Source: Rhipicephalus microplus
Lineage: Eukaryota > Arthropoda > Arachnida > Ixodida > Ixodidae
DNA: 64,000 nt
Assembly: GCF_043290135.1 (NCBI RefSeq)
Contig: NC_134701.1
Location: forward strand, 68,706,002-68,770,001
Reading direction: 5' to 3'
Shown here: in pieces, positions 9,890-21,497 of the stretch
Numbering within the stretch: the stretch's first letter is position 1
How the letters are laid out: each line of letters begins with the position of its first letter
Notes under the pieces: model-generated
The model's input: the letters and a program-made list of their open reading frames with translations, nothing else
What the model was told of the DNA's origin: nothing
Database searches by the model: none
Program-made: the position numbers and the translations under genes

Positions 9890-12800
9890 TCCCCCACGCG
9901 TTAGCCGCCAGCCCGGACGCGTCATAGACGGAAACGGAACGTCGAGCGACTGGCTTGAGACACGATACGTGGACGATCTCCGAACCACGACAGCGACGAT
10001 TCGCGATCCAAAGAAAGGTCGGTGGAACTGACACGATAGTTCACTGGTGACTTTTTTCATCGATTGTATACGGTCCAATGCAGCGTGCATGAAACTTCTC
10101 ACACAATCCTGGAGTACGATTGGGTGCCCAAAGCAGCACTTCATCTCCCGGACTGAAGGAGACGTCGCGATGAGAGCTGTCGTAGCGTGGCTTGCGATCT
10201 TGCTGATTGGCTTCTGTATTAAGGCGAGCCCGTTGCCGACATTTCTCGAGCCTTGTGATGAACTGCTCTGCTACGGTTGCCCCGCCGTGGTGATCTAGTG
10301 GCTAAGGTACTCGGCTACTGACCCGCAGGTCGCGGGTTCAAATCCCGGCTGCGGCGGCTGCATTTCCGATGGAGGCGGAAATGTTGTAGGCCCGTGTGCT
10401 CAGATTTGGGTGCACGTCAAAGAACCCCAGGTGATCTAAATTTCCGGAGCCCTCCACTACGGCGTCTCTGATAATCATATGGTGGTTTTGGGACGTTGAA
10501 CCCCACAAATCAATCAAATGCTCTGATACGGTTGCCGGGCGTCAGTTGGCACATTTAGGAAAGAGGCGTCGATGGTGAATGTCGGTGAACAGCCGTACAC
10601 GAGGTAGAAAGGCGAGTAGCCAGTAGTTCTTCGAACAGCGGTGTTGTGGCCAAACGTCACAAAAGGCAAAATCGTATACCAGTTGTCGTGATATAGTGTG
10701 ATGTACGTCGCCAGCATGTCTGTTAGTGTCCGATGAAATGAATCTGTCAGCCCAATAGTTTGGGGGTGGTAGGCTGACGTCAACTTATGTAATGTGCCAC
10801 AAATTGTGAGCAAGGTTTCGATTATGGTGGACAGGAACGTACTGCCGCGGTCACTCAGGAGGACGCGAGGTGCAACGTGATGCAATACAATAGCATTGAG
10901 AATGAAGTTTGCGACGTCTGAAGCAGAACTTGTGCGTACTGCAGCAGTCTCTGCGTACCGTGTCAGGTGATCGACAGCAGTCACAATCCAACGATTACCT
11001 GCTGGCGTGATGGGGAGAGGTCCGAGTAGGTCTATGACAACGGTAGCGAAAGGAGTCTCGGGACACGGGATAGGTTGCAGAAGTTCAGCAGGAGACGAAG
11101 TTGGTCACTTCCGCCGTTGACACAGATGGCAAGATGCAACGTACTTGGCCACAAAGGTAGAGATGCCTGGCCAGAATAAACGGTTTCTGATACGGCTTTG
11201 TGTTTTGTGAAATCCCAAGTGGTCTGCACACGGGTCGTCATGAAAGGCTTCGAGGACTTGATGACGTAGAAAACATGGAAGTACTGGAACCCAGCGATGT
11301 CCATCATAATGTAAACGTAACGATGGAGCACATTGCTATCGAGCTTAAATTGCCGTAGTTGTCGGCAAAATCTAGCATTAGGAGTAGGTGATATGCCATC
11401 TAGGCGTTGGATAATGCGATTGGAAAACGGATCATCACGCTGGCGTGTGGCGAACTCGGTGTAGCGATTTGAGGCCGGCGTGTAGATAACCGAAAGGTGT
11501 GATAATGTGAGAGGTGACCCAGCGCCTTGCCCACCAGACGAGCAATCAGCTGACGAACTTGATGATGACAGTGGAAGGTGGCAGCGAGAGAGAGCATCTC
11601 CATCTTGGTGTCTTTTGCCAGACTTATATATAACGTCGAAATCGTACTCTTGTAGGCAGAGGACCCAACGACCGAGGTGACTAGACAAGTTTCTCAGTGA
11701 GGATAGCCAGTACAAGGCGTGATGGTCTGTGGTTACTGTGAAGTGGCGCCTGTAAAGATACGGTCAAAATTTTATATGGACCAAACGATAGCGAAGCACT
11801 CTTGCTCAGTTATGGAGTAGTCCTGTTCAGCAGTCGTAGAGGCACGTCTAGCATACGCTGTAGCTCTTTCCCGTAAAGTGGCATCCCGCTGTAGAAGAAC
11901 TGCACCAATGCCGTGGCCACTCGCGTCAATGTGCAGACATGTAGGTGTGTTCTCGTCGAAATTGCACAGAACAGGGTTGGACGTTAAAGCGTTATTGAGG
12001 ATTTGAAACGCACGCTCACATTCGTCGTTCCAAGCGAAAATGGATCCGGATGTCAGCAGCTTGTGCAGTGGCGACGCGATGGCAGCAAAATGACTAATGA
12101 AGTGGCAGAAGTAGGACGCCAGGCCCAGGAAGCTTCGTAGGTGTTTCAGATTTTCTGGCCGAGGGAAGCGTATCACGGCAGCAAGCTTGTCAGGATCCGA
12201 ACGAACGCCATTTTTGCTGACAAGGTGACCCAACATCTTGACGTTCTTGTTGGCGAAGTGACAATTTTTTGTGTTTAGCCGAAGTCCAGCACTAAAATAC
12301 ACGTCGAAACTTATTCCGAACGATCAAGATGCTGACGAAAAGAAGAGGAGAAAATGACGATGACATCTAGGTAACACAGACATGTTTTCCATTCTAGACC
12401 ACGTAGAACTCTGTCGATCATGCGTTAAAACGTGGCAGGAGCGTTACATAGGCCGAATGGCATGACGTTGAATTCGTACAGCCCGTCTGGTGTGGTAAAG
12501 GCAGTTTTTTTGTCCGCTTCATGCATAGGTATTTGCCAAGAACCGGACCGTAAATCGAGGCTTGAGAAATATTCAGCCCTTGCAGAGAGTCAAGTGCGTC
12601 GTCCACTCGTGGCATCGGGTAGACGACTTTGCGCGTGATCTTAATAAGTGCTCGATAATCGACGCAGAATCGCACCGACCCCTCCTTCTTTCGGACTAGC
12701 ACTACAGGTGATGACCACAAGCTGGAGGAAGGCCAGATAAAATTTTGTTTGAGCATATCAGCAACGTTGTCCTCGATGATTTTGCGCTCTGCGGATGACA

Positions 12801-13680
12801 CTTGATATGGGTGGCAGGGTACGATTGTATTGCCTTTCGTTTCAATTCGATGCTCAATGACGGAAGTGCAACCCAAAGCTTGAAATTGACATCAAATGAA
12901 GTGCTGTGTTTTTGAAGCACACGCAAAAGTTCTTACTTTTGCGCTGACGTAAGATTGGGATTTATTGTGGCTGTTAAAGCAGCCGTAGTAGCAGGGTCCT
13001 CAGTAGTCGTAGAGAAAGATGGCGAGTCTGCGTGAAGGGGCACCAGAGAAAGTGGTTTGATATCTGTGAAGCAAACCACACTGGTGCCCTGGGGCAGTGA
13101 AATAGGCAATGAAGCAGGGTTAACTGCCGTAACTAATGCTCTGCCATCATGAAAGCGCACCAGGCTAGGAGCGATGGTAAGTCCACCAGAGATGGGGCGT
13201 CCACACGGTGCTAGGAACACACCACCAGTACCGATCTTATCTGATTTCAGGGTCAGGATATGCTCCTTACCTGGAGGAATAACACAGTCCTCAGCAGTGA
13301 CGAAGTGCTGGCTATGAGCCTCTTTATCAGACGAAAGCGCAGTGTCAGACATGCGAATGACCCTCTGATGGCAAGATATCCCGGCTGAAGCTGAGGAGAG
13401 AAGGTCCCATCCTAAAATGAGCGCATTGGTACACGATGACAGAACGAGGAACTGTACATGGTGAAGGATCCCCTCAATAAAAACTCGTGCTGTGCAAACA
13501 GCAGAAGGCTGAAAAAACCGCAGTATCACAGCGAAAGGGAAGGGCATCATACGGTGTCTTTACTTTGCGCAAACGGGAACACAAGTCCACATTAATAACT
13601 GAGAGCGATGCACCTGTGTTCACCAGGGCTGCAGTTCTTATACCCTCAACACATGCTGAAAGTACATTTTAGGGGCGTTA
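9890..13680 (-). pseudogene. pol: G2 pol, multiply frameshifted
   Basis: Homology to G1 Pol can be followed through several pieces. Protease-region remnants lie at 12,933-13,550. RT parts lie at 12,418-12,876 ([17 protein letters not shown]) and 11,772-12,302. RNase H and the tether are at 11,032-11,715 plus the previous piece (HIDASGHGIGAVLLQRD). Integrase core lies at 10,514-10,984 (TAVDHLTRYAETA, LSDRGSTF), and C-terminal tail residues (IVHVSCLKPVARR) lie near 9,950-10,000. The frame changes several times and the RT YLDD region falls in a disrupted stretch near 12,300-12,420. A SINE interrupts the integrase tail. It cannot encode a working polyprotein. Confidence 0.85.
10282..10518 (+). 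mobile_element. Ruka-like tRNA-derived SINE
   Basis: The 237-bp insertion begins with a tRNA-like head (CTAGTGGCTAAGG and B box GGTTCAAATCC), followed by a GGCGGCTGCATTTCC body and ending ATCAATCAA. It is flanked by an 18-bp target duplication with one mismatch (10,264-10,281 and 10,519-10,536). It inserted into the pol pseudogene of G2 in the opposite orientation. The head-plus-body layout fits my recollection of the Ruka SINE described from Rhipicephalus ticks. The name is from memory and not checked by alignment. Confidence 0.8.
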
Positions 13681-13689
13681 CGGAGGAGT

Positions 13690-14947
13690 TCGATGCAGTC
13701 CGCAAAATGCAGCTTTCCCTCTTGAAGCTGCACTGTTTATTTTTCTGGGCGATGATCAGACGCCGTGGTAGCCGGACGAAGTAATGACGAGGAACGGTGC
13801 ATAGGCGATGGGGAGAGACGGTGCGAGGAGCGGAAGGTGCTGGCTGCGTCGAAGTGCTATGGAGAGGGAGAGCAGCGTTGGTACAGTTAGTATGGGTGAC
13901 GAGGTTGTGGAGTACGGGCAAACTCATCCCTCTCGAAGTCACCATAGCCACGCCTTTCGTCTTGTTGACGTCGACGACAGAACCGTGAGATGTGACCGCG
14001 TATTCCGCAATAATAGCAAATTGGTCGAGATGGACAACAGGCTTGAAAAGAAGGAGGCGTTGTCCTTGGGGCGAGGACATTCAGTGAAGGCTGCATCGTT
14101 GACCCATACTGCGGTGATTGCTGAGAAGGTGATGCTGCAACCACCTGAGCGTACGTCGGTTTTGGAGTGGTATGAGAGCTCGGGACTTGCTCATACGTCA
14201 TGGACGCAAGTTCCTCCCTCACAATGTTGTGGAGGCTGCCTGCAGAAGGTGTCATGTGGAGCTAATAAGACGACAAGGTGTCCTGGAGTTGCACATCCTC
14301 GCGGATTATGGACCGTATGAACGCTTGGAGCTCACCGTCATGCGTTGGCCTCAGATCTCCTGTTTCAGGTTCTAAACGTATAAGTTGAAGGTCATCGAGT
14401 CGCTGCCCCTGTACTGATAATATCGGCGACCGTGGTGGGGTTATTTGCCGCTATAGCCTTAAATGCGACGGCGCCTACGCCCTTGAGCAAGTGGCGAACG
14501 CGGTCATGCTCCGCCATCGAGCTGTCGACGCGACAGCATAGAGCGAGGACATCTTCAATGTACGAGGTATAGGACTCGCCGGAGTGCTGAACACGGTCAG
14601 CAAGCTTCCGTTTGGCTATGTTTGCAAGTACAGAACGGTTGGCAAATATTTTAAGAAGCTGCTGGTTAAAGGTAGGCCAGTCTGGGAAATCCAGCTGACG
14701 GTTGAAAAACCAAAGCTTAGCTACCCCCCGTCAGATACAACGGTACGCAGGACAGCGTCACAGAATCATGCCAATAGTTAGGCGCACGGACATGGTCGTA
14801 CTCATCCAACCAGTCTTCGACGTCTTCACCGCGAAGGCCGGCGAATATTGGGGCATCTTTTTGAGAGGTGGTGAGTGTCCAAGAAGGCATGCCCAGGGGT
14901 GCAGGTGGGGTGGATGGAGCCGTGTTGTTGTGCTCGTCTTGTGACAT
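13690..14947 (-). pseudogene. gag: G2 gag, frameshifted
   Basis: The start is an ATG at 14,945-14,947, opening MSQDEHNNTAPS, parallel to the start of G1 Gag. The capsid motif FAGLRGEDVEDWLDEYD follows, but the frame breaks near 14,720. Later pieces include SLHNIVREELASMTYEQVPS, a zinc knuckle CYYCGIRGHISRFC at about 13,960-14,010, and QQDERRGYGDF. The order matches G1 Gag throughout. Several shifts separate the pieces, so no full protein is made. Confidence 0.82.
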
Positions 14948-15069
14948 GACCGTAGGCTGGGTGCGCAGACGGCGACACAACCGGAGCTCCAGGGATGGTT
15001 TGTAGTCGAAGATAACAAAAAAGTGCCGCAGGGAGCGGATCAGAGAACCGGAAAGCACTCTCCATAACT

Positions 15070-15299
<230 letters not shown>

Positions 15300-17733
15300 G
15301 TTGAGAAGAATTACGGTTCTGTGCGGTTCTGTGTGGACTACAGACGGCTTAATAGGATCACTCGCAAGGATGTTTATCGACTGCCACGCATTGACGACGC
15401 GATTGACAGCCTTCATGGAGCCGAGTTTTTTTCTTCTCTCGATCTGCGCGCGGGGTACTGGCAAGTACTCATGGCTGACAACACTCGACCGAAGACCGCC
15501 TTCGTCACACCAGACGGCTTGTACGGGTTTAACGTCATGCCGTTTGGTCTATGTAATGCACCTGCGACCTTTGAGCGCATGATGGATACTGTTCTGCGCA
15601 ACTTGAAATGGTACACGTGCTTGTGTTACCTCGACGATGTCATTGTCTTCACTCCGCATTTCTCCACGCATCTCCAACGTCTGAAAAAAGTTTTCGCACG
15701 TGTGAGCAATGCCGGCTTGAAACTAAATGCGAAGAAGTGCCGCTTTGCAGCACGAAAACTCACCATCCTAGGGTACGTAGTGTCCAAGGACGGCATTCTT
15801 CCTGATCCTGCCAAGCTTCGGGCCGTTGCCCCATTCCCCAAACCTGTATCTATCAAAAAACTCTGTAGTTTTGTGGGCCTGTGCTCATACTTTTGACGCT
15901 TCATACGAAATTTTGCGACGATAATATCACCGCTACGAAGCTCCTTGGAAGTAACGGGCTCTCAATTCGTGGTCATCCGAGTGCGACAACGCGTTCGCGA
16001 AGCTCCACCATTTGTTGATGTCGCCTCCAATTCTACGCCACTACGACCCTACAGACCCAACAGAGGTGCACACGGACGCCAGTGGTGTAGGCCTTGGCGC
16101 TCTTCTGGCGTAGCGCAAACCCGATTCCCTGAATATGTCGTAGCATATGCAAGCCGTACGCTCACAAGAGCCGAGACAAGCTACACTGTCACGGAGAAAG
16201 AGTGCCTGGCGATCGTCTAGGCCCTTACAAAGCTTCGACCTTATTTGTATGGTCGCCCGTTCGATGTCGTCACCGAACATCATGCGCTATGCTGGCTTTC
16301 GTCATTGAAGGATCCCTCAAGCCGTCTCGCCCGGTGGGCTCTTCGCTTACAAGACTACGACATCCGCGTGCGGTACCGAAACGGACGCCAGCATGCTGAC
16401 GCCGATGCCCTCTCGCGCTCACCTCTACCTCAAGACGCGTGCTCTGCTCAGTATCCTCGGTCGCTGTTGCTGCCATTGATATTGACATCATCGCTACCGA
16501 ACAGCGAAAAGATAGTTGGATTGACCCGCTGATTGACTTGCTCTCTGATCTGTCCGCAACGCCATCCACGCGTGGCTTGCGTCGTCGAGCTCGCCATTTC
16601 GCCATCCGTGAGGCCTCCTACACAGAAGCAATTACGATGCCGATGGCTGGCAATAGTTACTCGTGATAGCCGCAGTCTGCGGGCGGAGATATGTAAATCC
16701 TTTCATTCTGATCCGCAATGCGTGCTCTCTGGGGTATTCAAAACCTACCATCGCATTCGACAACGCTACATCTGGCGCGGGACGTACCGCTACGTGCAGT
16801 AGTTCGTTCGCTCTTGCCTCGCTTGCCAACGCCGCAAACCGTCAGTACACATATCACACGCCGGTCTGCAACCATTTCCTTACCCTGACCGCCCGTTTGG
16901 GCGCATAAGTATCGATTTGTATGAACCGCTTCCTCTGACGTCGGCTGGTAACCGCTGGGCCATCGTTGACGTACACCATTTAAGGCGATACGCCGAAACC
17001 GCCGCTCTCCCGGCGGCTACTTCGTGCGATGTTGTGTCCTTCCTGCTGCATCAATTCATACTGCGACACGGACCACCCCAAGAGCTTTTCAGCGATCGAG
17101 GCCGTGTCTGCTTGTCAGTTCATTCTGACGGAGTGCCATTCTGTCCACCGCAAAACTGCTGCTTACCTCCCGCAGACGAATGGCGTGACCTAACACTTTA
17201 ACCGCACCCTCGGCGACATGCTTTCGATGTACGTCACTGCCATCCACAAGAATTGAGATAATATACTGCCTTTCGTCACCTACGCCTACACCACCGCCCC
17301 TCAGAGCACCACCGGTTTTTCACTTTCTACTTGCTGTACGAAGGCACCCATCACACATCATGCACACGATACTCCCGTACACGCCGAATCTATCTGAGTG
17401 TGCACCTACTTCTGAGACAGCCAGGCTTGCCAAGACATTTACGACACATGAGCAAGAGCGGCAGAAGTGTATTCGTGATGGCTTCACCACTTCTGAGCCC
17501 ACGTTCCTTCCTGGTGCACTTGTGTGGCTCTTGATCCAAACTTCTGTAGCTAACCTATCTTCCAAACTCTTTCCCGAATACGAAGGCCCCTACCGTGTCA
17601 TCGAGTGCTATCTCCGGTCAACTATCTTATCGAACCCGTCGAACAATCTTCGGACATGCGCCCCCGTGGGCGCGACATTTTCAACGTGGAGTGTCTGAAG
17701 GCTTACTATGACCCGCTCGTAGTAACAGGCTGT
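15300..17733 (+). pseudogene. pol: G3: 5'-truncated Gypsy pol
   Basis: The sequence enters mid-RT ([20 protein letters not shown]) directly after the (TA)n tract, so protease and gag are absent. RT continues to about 15,893 with YLDD intact, until a TGA interrupts SYF. Frame changes follow. Recognisable later parts are RNase H and tether (16,245-16,532: [27 protein letters not shown]), integrase core (16,917-17,120: LRRYAETAALP, FSDRGRV) and a C-terminal tail ending LKAYYDPLVVTGC with a stop at 17,731-17,733. It is a plus-strand element of a different Gypsy subfamily from G1 and G2, and it is non-functional. Confidence 0.87.
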
Positions 17734-17772
17734 TAGGTCGCCAGGCGGCTCCCTATTTGACCCCGGGGTAAC

Positions 17773-17930
17773 TGTAGCGAAGACTCCGAACTCAGAAATG
17801 GGTCGAAATATTCAGTACCTTCCAATGGGGCTACCCAACAAAGATGCCGCTCGCGCAGAGAGTCCGTGCTTGACCGTGACTGTCACCATTGTGCATACTC
17901 GCTGGTTGCCGGCTAATAAACACCGTAACA
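17773..17930 (+). repeat. G3 3' LTR, end uncertain
   Basis: After the pol stop and a CCCCGGGGTAAC stretch, an LTR begins with TGTAGCGAAG. A CA end preceded by AATAAA occurs at 17,930, giving 158 bp. The LTR may extend to about 18,140, because ATATAAAAG (18,041-18,049) looks like an LTR promoter and a small TA-rich insertion lies between. No second copy is present to fix the boundary. Confidence 0.55.
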
Positions 17931-18139
17931 TTATATATATATTTATGCATATATATATATCTACATAAATATTTTGTTGTGTACAAATGCAGTGCTCACG
18001 CACAGACACACACCCGGCTAGAGGAGAAACAAAACGGTAAGATATAAAAGAACTGGTCCAGCGAACGGGCGTTGTCTGTGAGTCTCATCCTTTATAATAG
18101 CGCAGTCGACAAAGAAGTCTTACGTGCCGGCTTCATCAT

Positions 18140-19294
18140 CCAGGGCAGCCGCCAATGCGCAGCTGCAGTAAGCGCCGCTTGACACGGCGTCAAGGCTTCC
18201 TCGACAGCTGTTCACCTGCCGCCACTGCCACCACCGTTCGTAGACGACGTCAAAGCATCCTCGGCGGCTGCAGTACACGTTACCGGTACCTACTGAAAAC
18301 AAGGAACGCCTTCCACGCGTCCTTGACCATAGATTCTACCGTTAGCGCAGGTCGACAAGTGAACCCTGCGAATCACTCTACCTGTTCATACTCTTGTGGA
18401 TCATCGGCAACGTGGTTCTCTCATCGTGGGTACGGGTTCAAGCTTACTCGAACATGGAGTTCACGACCCGACCGCTGCTGCACCTAGCCACTGAATCAAC
18501 CACGAGTGGCGTTGACGCCTCCTAGGTGGTTCCAGGGTACCACTTGACAGACGGCAGGTTACCACCTTGATCTCAAAATGCGCACAGACTACTCTCATCT
18601 GAGGATGTCACGCAAGCTTTCCGTGGCCTGCATCCCGCGCCCGGTCCTATTAGAACAGGTGAACATCCAAGGAATGCTGTTCATGCTTCCTTGGACGTCC
18701 ATGTCGCTACCGTGAATTTCGCTAGAACCATGTACTCCGCAGACGCGAACCAAAGCGGTTTAAAGGCCTCATGTGACAGTGCCATAGAGCTGCAGCTTAC
18801 CAACGTTTGACTCCACGTCATGGTCAACGCTGTTCCAGCGGCGAGCTCCACGCGGTTCCCTGCCATCTCACTAGTTCTGAGTGAAAGCGAACGCATGTTG
18901 TATGCAGTCGCTTCACAAGACTTCGAGGCCTGCTCATCTGAGCAACGCAGAGAGCTGAGGTGCGCCCTCCTGCCGCTCTCAAACCAGATCGGTTGCTTTG
19001 ACCCTGTAATCTCTGCATTTTCACCTGCCGACCCACCATCACCTGCCGTTAGCGAACCGCTGGAATTCGACGGGTTCTTGGACGACGCCGTTGACTCGGC
19101 GGCTACCATCAACGCTCTCGGAGCTCGCAAGAGATGAAGCGATAATCAGAAGATGTGCGTAGCCATAGACCGCCTTCAAAATCGTGCCGCGGCGGGGCAC
19201 AGGTACGAAGACGTGCAGCAGCAATTGTGGGCTGAATGGAGCTGCAAGCTGAATGCGGCTTTCAACCGGATTTGCTGCCAGCTCTTTGCCAGGG
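18140..19294. other. Unassigned GC-richer stretch
   Basis: I recognise no gene. A plus-strand open frame at 18,820-19,137 and a minus-strand frame at 18,681-19,130 overlap each other and have no identifiable domain. The base composition differs from the AT-rich surroundings, so this is probably decayed internal sequence of an element I cannot name. Confidence 0.35.
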
Positions 19295-19391
19295 TGGCAT
19301 ACTTTTCTTCTTCTTCTGGCACGACACACTTGGGCCATAAGAGGGTAGTCTGCTGAGGAAGAAGAAGTAGTTGGAACAATGGCGGAGATGC
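19295..19391 (+). repeat. LTR copy 1 of a CsRn1-like element (left part)
   Basis: Matches 21,340-21,445, beginning TGGCATACTTTTC and ending GGAGATGC. The remainder of the copy resumes at 20,883-20,907 after a LINE insertion. Bases after 20,907 no longer match, so the copy is truncated. Confidence 0.7.
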
Positions 19392-20882
19392 TGCTGGAAA
19401 GAGAAGCGTTGCGTTTGTGTCTGGGTCTACCAAAGTTTGTTGCAAATAACGTGTTGTATATGGAAGCTCGCCTACCTTCTTTGCTAAATAGGTTTAAAAT
19501 TCTTACTGTGCAAGCATTCTTAAAGATATACAGTTCACACCAAAGACTCTCATTTTACGCTTTCATTCAAGAACCGACTTTATTTTTAGAAACCCATTGG
19601 TCGCGACTACACACCCCGCAAATAGTATTTGCACAAGCGCTACTAATGCAACTGAATGTAAAAATTAGACATATTCGTCCAATACACAATCTAAAGTCAA
19701 TGCTTAGCATACAATTCGATGATATATTTCCTCATAACGCGAAAGAATTGGCATATAGGTATTTAAATGACCTGTTAGCAGATTATCTAGCCCACCTAGA
19801 GATAAGCAATATCATAGCGACTGATGCATCTGTGTCAAAAAAAAGGCTGGGGTTGGCATCTTCTCTCCTTCTTTGGACTGGTCATTTTCGATTCGACTCC
19901 CAGATTATACCCCGGTATTCATGGCAGAACTATTGGCCATTGTTCTTGCCCTACGCAAATTACCCTCAAGCGAATCATTAGCAGTGATCATTACAGATTC
20001 GTTATCAGTTTGTAATGCACTTTCTGCGGCAGTAAATTCAGAGCTGATGAATACGTTTCGGCATTTAGTACCGAAAAACGTAAAAAAACTGCATTTGCTA
20101 TGGGTACCAGGCCACCGCGGATAATATTTGAACGAAATGGCGGACTCTTTAGCAGCAGTATCCCTGGGTGGGCCCACCATTCCAGTTTTACCAGATACGG
20201 CTTACATAACCGCGCTAAGGTTCCGAAATGCTTGCCTGCAACGGGGAAAAGGTAATTTGGATAACTTCAAAGATTTCGAGCATTTGAGCTATTGCTGGAA
20301 TAAACAGTTGTGTTTATCTTGCCAGTTAGAGGTCACTTATACCAGATTGCGCTGTGCAGTTCCACAACTAAATTATTACCTTAATAAAGCTCAGCTCAAG
20401 GCGTCACCGCTATGCATTTGGTGCAACGAAATTGAAACAATTGAACATTTCTTTTTATTCTGTCATCGTTATTCTTATCAGAGAAAAAGATTTTTAGTAG
20501 CCCTATTACAAAAGCTAGGAATACAAGTAAATTTACCAGTAATTTTATCACTTGGCGGAGCTTCATTTGGTTACTGCCACAGGGATGTATGCTCCGCTGT
20601 GTTTGACTACATCAACGCAACTAAAAGATTACCATGCTAGTGAACCACTACCTTTTCAGATCTTTAGTTTATAATTCATAGTAATGTCTTTCAAAAACAA
20701 AAGATGGTTTGACCGCTTGCTCAGCACACATTTTTGTTTTTTTGGTAGTATTATTTTACGCTACTTTTTCAGATTGGCTTCATTTTTAGTTTAGTTTCAT
20801 TTAAGTATCCTGCCGCCCGGTTCTTGGCCCATCCCCCTTTGTGGGTAAGCGCCATCCATCAGAGGTCATCAGCATCAGCATC
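19392..20882 (+). mobile_element. 5'-truncated LINE with RNase H domain (I-group)
   Basis: The 1,491-bp insertion is flanked by AGATGC at 19,386-19,391 and 20,883-20,888. It encodes the C-terminal part of a LINE ORF2. First comes post-RT sequence (LRLCLGLPKFVANNVLYMEA). RNase H follows, with ATDAS, MAELLAIV, TDSLSVCNAL and the NEMADSLAAV block. A cysteine-rich tail follows (CIWCNEIETIEHFFLFCHRY). The frame shifts near 19,880 and a TAA replaces a codon at about 20,122. The stop is at 20,638-20,640, and the 3' end carries a TCATCAGCATCAGCATCAG tail. It is dead on arrival, lacking endonuclease and RT. Confidence 0.85.
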
Positions 20883-20907
20883 AGATGCATTATTAAACCG
20901 CGCTGTG
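20883..20907 (+). repeat. LTR copy 1 (right part, after LINE insertion)
   Basis: AGATGCATTATTAAACCGCG and the next few bases match 21,437-21,464 in the intact copy, continuing the LTR interrupted at 19,391. Confidence 0.7.
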
Positions 20908-21126
20908 GTTTGAGTAGCCACCTAATTGAACGTGTTTTATAGAAAACTGCCTTCCTTTCGAAGAGTGCGAGTTTCTATTCTTTCTTTCAGTGCAAAAAAA
21001 AGTCAGAAGTTCCGGCACAGTTTTGTATTAGGTACATCTTTTTGCGTTCTTTCTCATTCTGATGTGGCAGTGAGTGAAGTTTTTTTACGTGTGCAAACAC
21101 GTTGAATTCTCGCTGAACATGTTTAA

Positions 21127-21291
21127 GTTTTCACCGATGCCTCTCGCCATGCTCTTCAGGCTCGCTATGGTGGTCCTTTCCCAGTCATCAAGCGTTCTGA
21201 ACATCATTTTACAATCCTGCGTAATGGTCACGAAGACACAGTCAGCATTGAAAGGATCAAACCGGCACTCATTCTAACAAGCTCCGTCTGA
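21127..21291 (+). pseudogene. pol: C-terminal tail of a CsRn1-like Gypsy Pol
   Basis: About 55 codons ending in TGA at 21,289. The motif ALQARYGGPFPVIKRSE is followed by NGHEDTVSIERIKPAL, the typical integrase C-terminus of CsRn1-type Gypsy elements. It lies a few dozen bases before a polypurine run and an LTR. Upstream sequence (20,908-21,126) shows no further pol homology, so the body of the element has been deleted. Confidence 0.72.
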
Positions 21292-21315
21292 TCATTTTTT
21301 TTCTTCAAGAGCCCA

Positions 21316-21337
21316 CGGGGGGGGGGGGGGGGCTATC
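21316..21337 (+). promoter_or_regulatory. Polypurine tract of the CsRn1-like element
   Basis: A long G run followed by CTATC directly precedes the LTR start TGTGGCATAC at 21,338. Confidence 0.65.
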
Positions 21338-21497
21338 TGTGGCATACTTTTCTTCTTCTTCTGGCACGACACACTTGGGACATAAGCTAGTAGTGGGTAG
21401 TCTGCTGAGGAAGAAGAACAAGTTGTTATAACAATGGTGGAGATGCATTATTAAACCGCGCTGTGTTTTCGGAACCGCGTTTCAGATTGTTATATCA
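21338..21497 (+). repeat. 3' LTR of the CsRn1-like element
   Basis: Begins TGTGGCATACTTTTC after the polypurine tract. A plausible CA end lies at 21,497 (TTGTTATATCA). It is homologous to the split copy at 19,295-19,391 plus 20,883-20,907. The right end is a judgement, because copy 1 is truncated. Confidence 0.65.
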
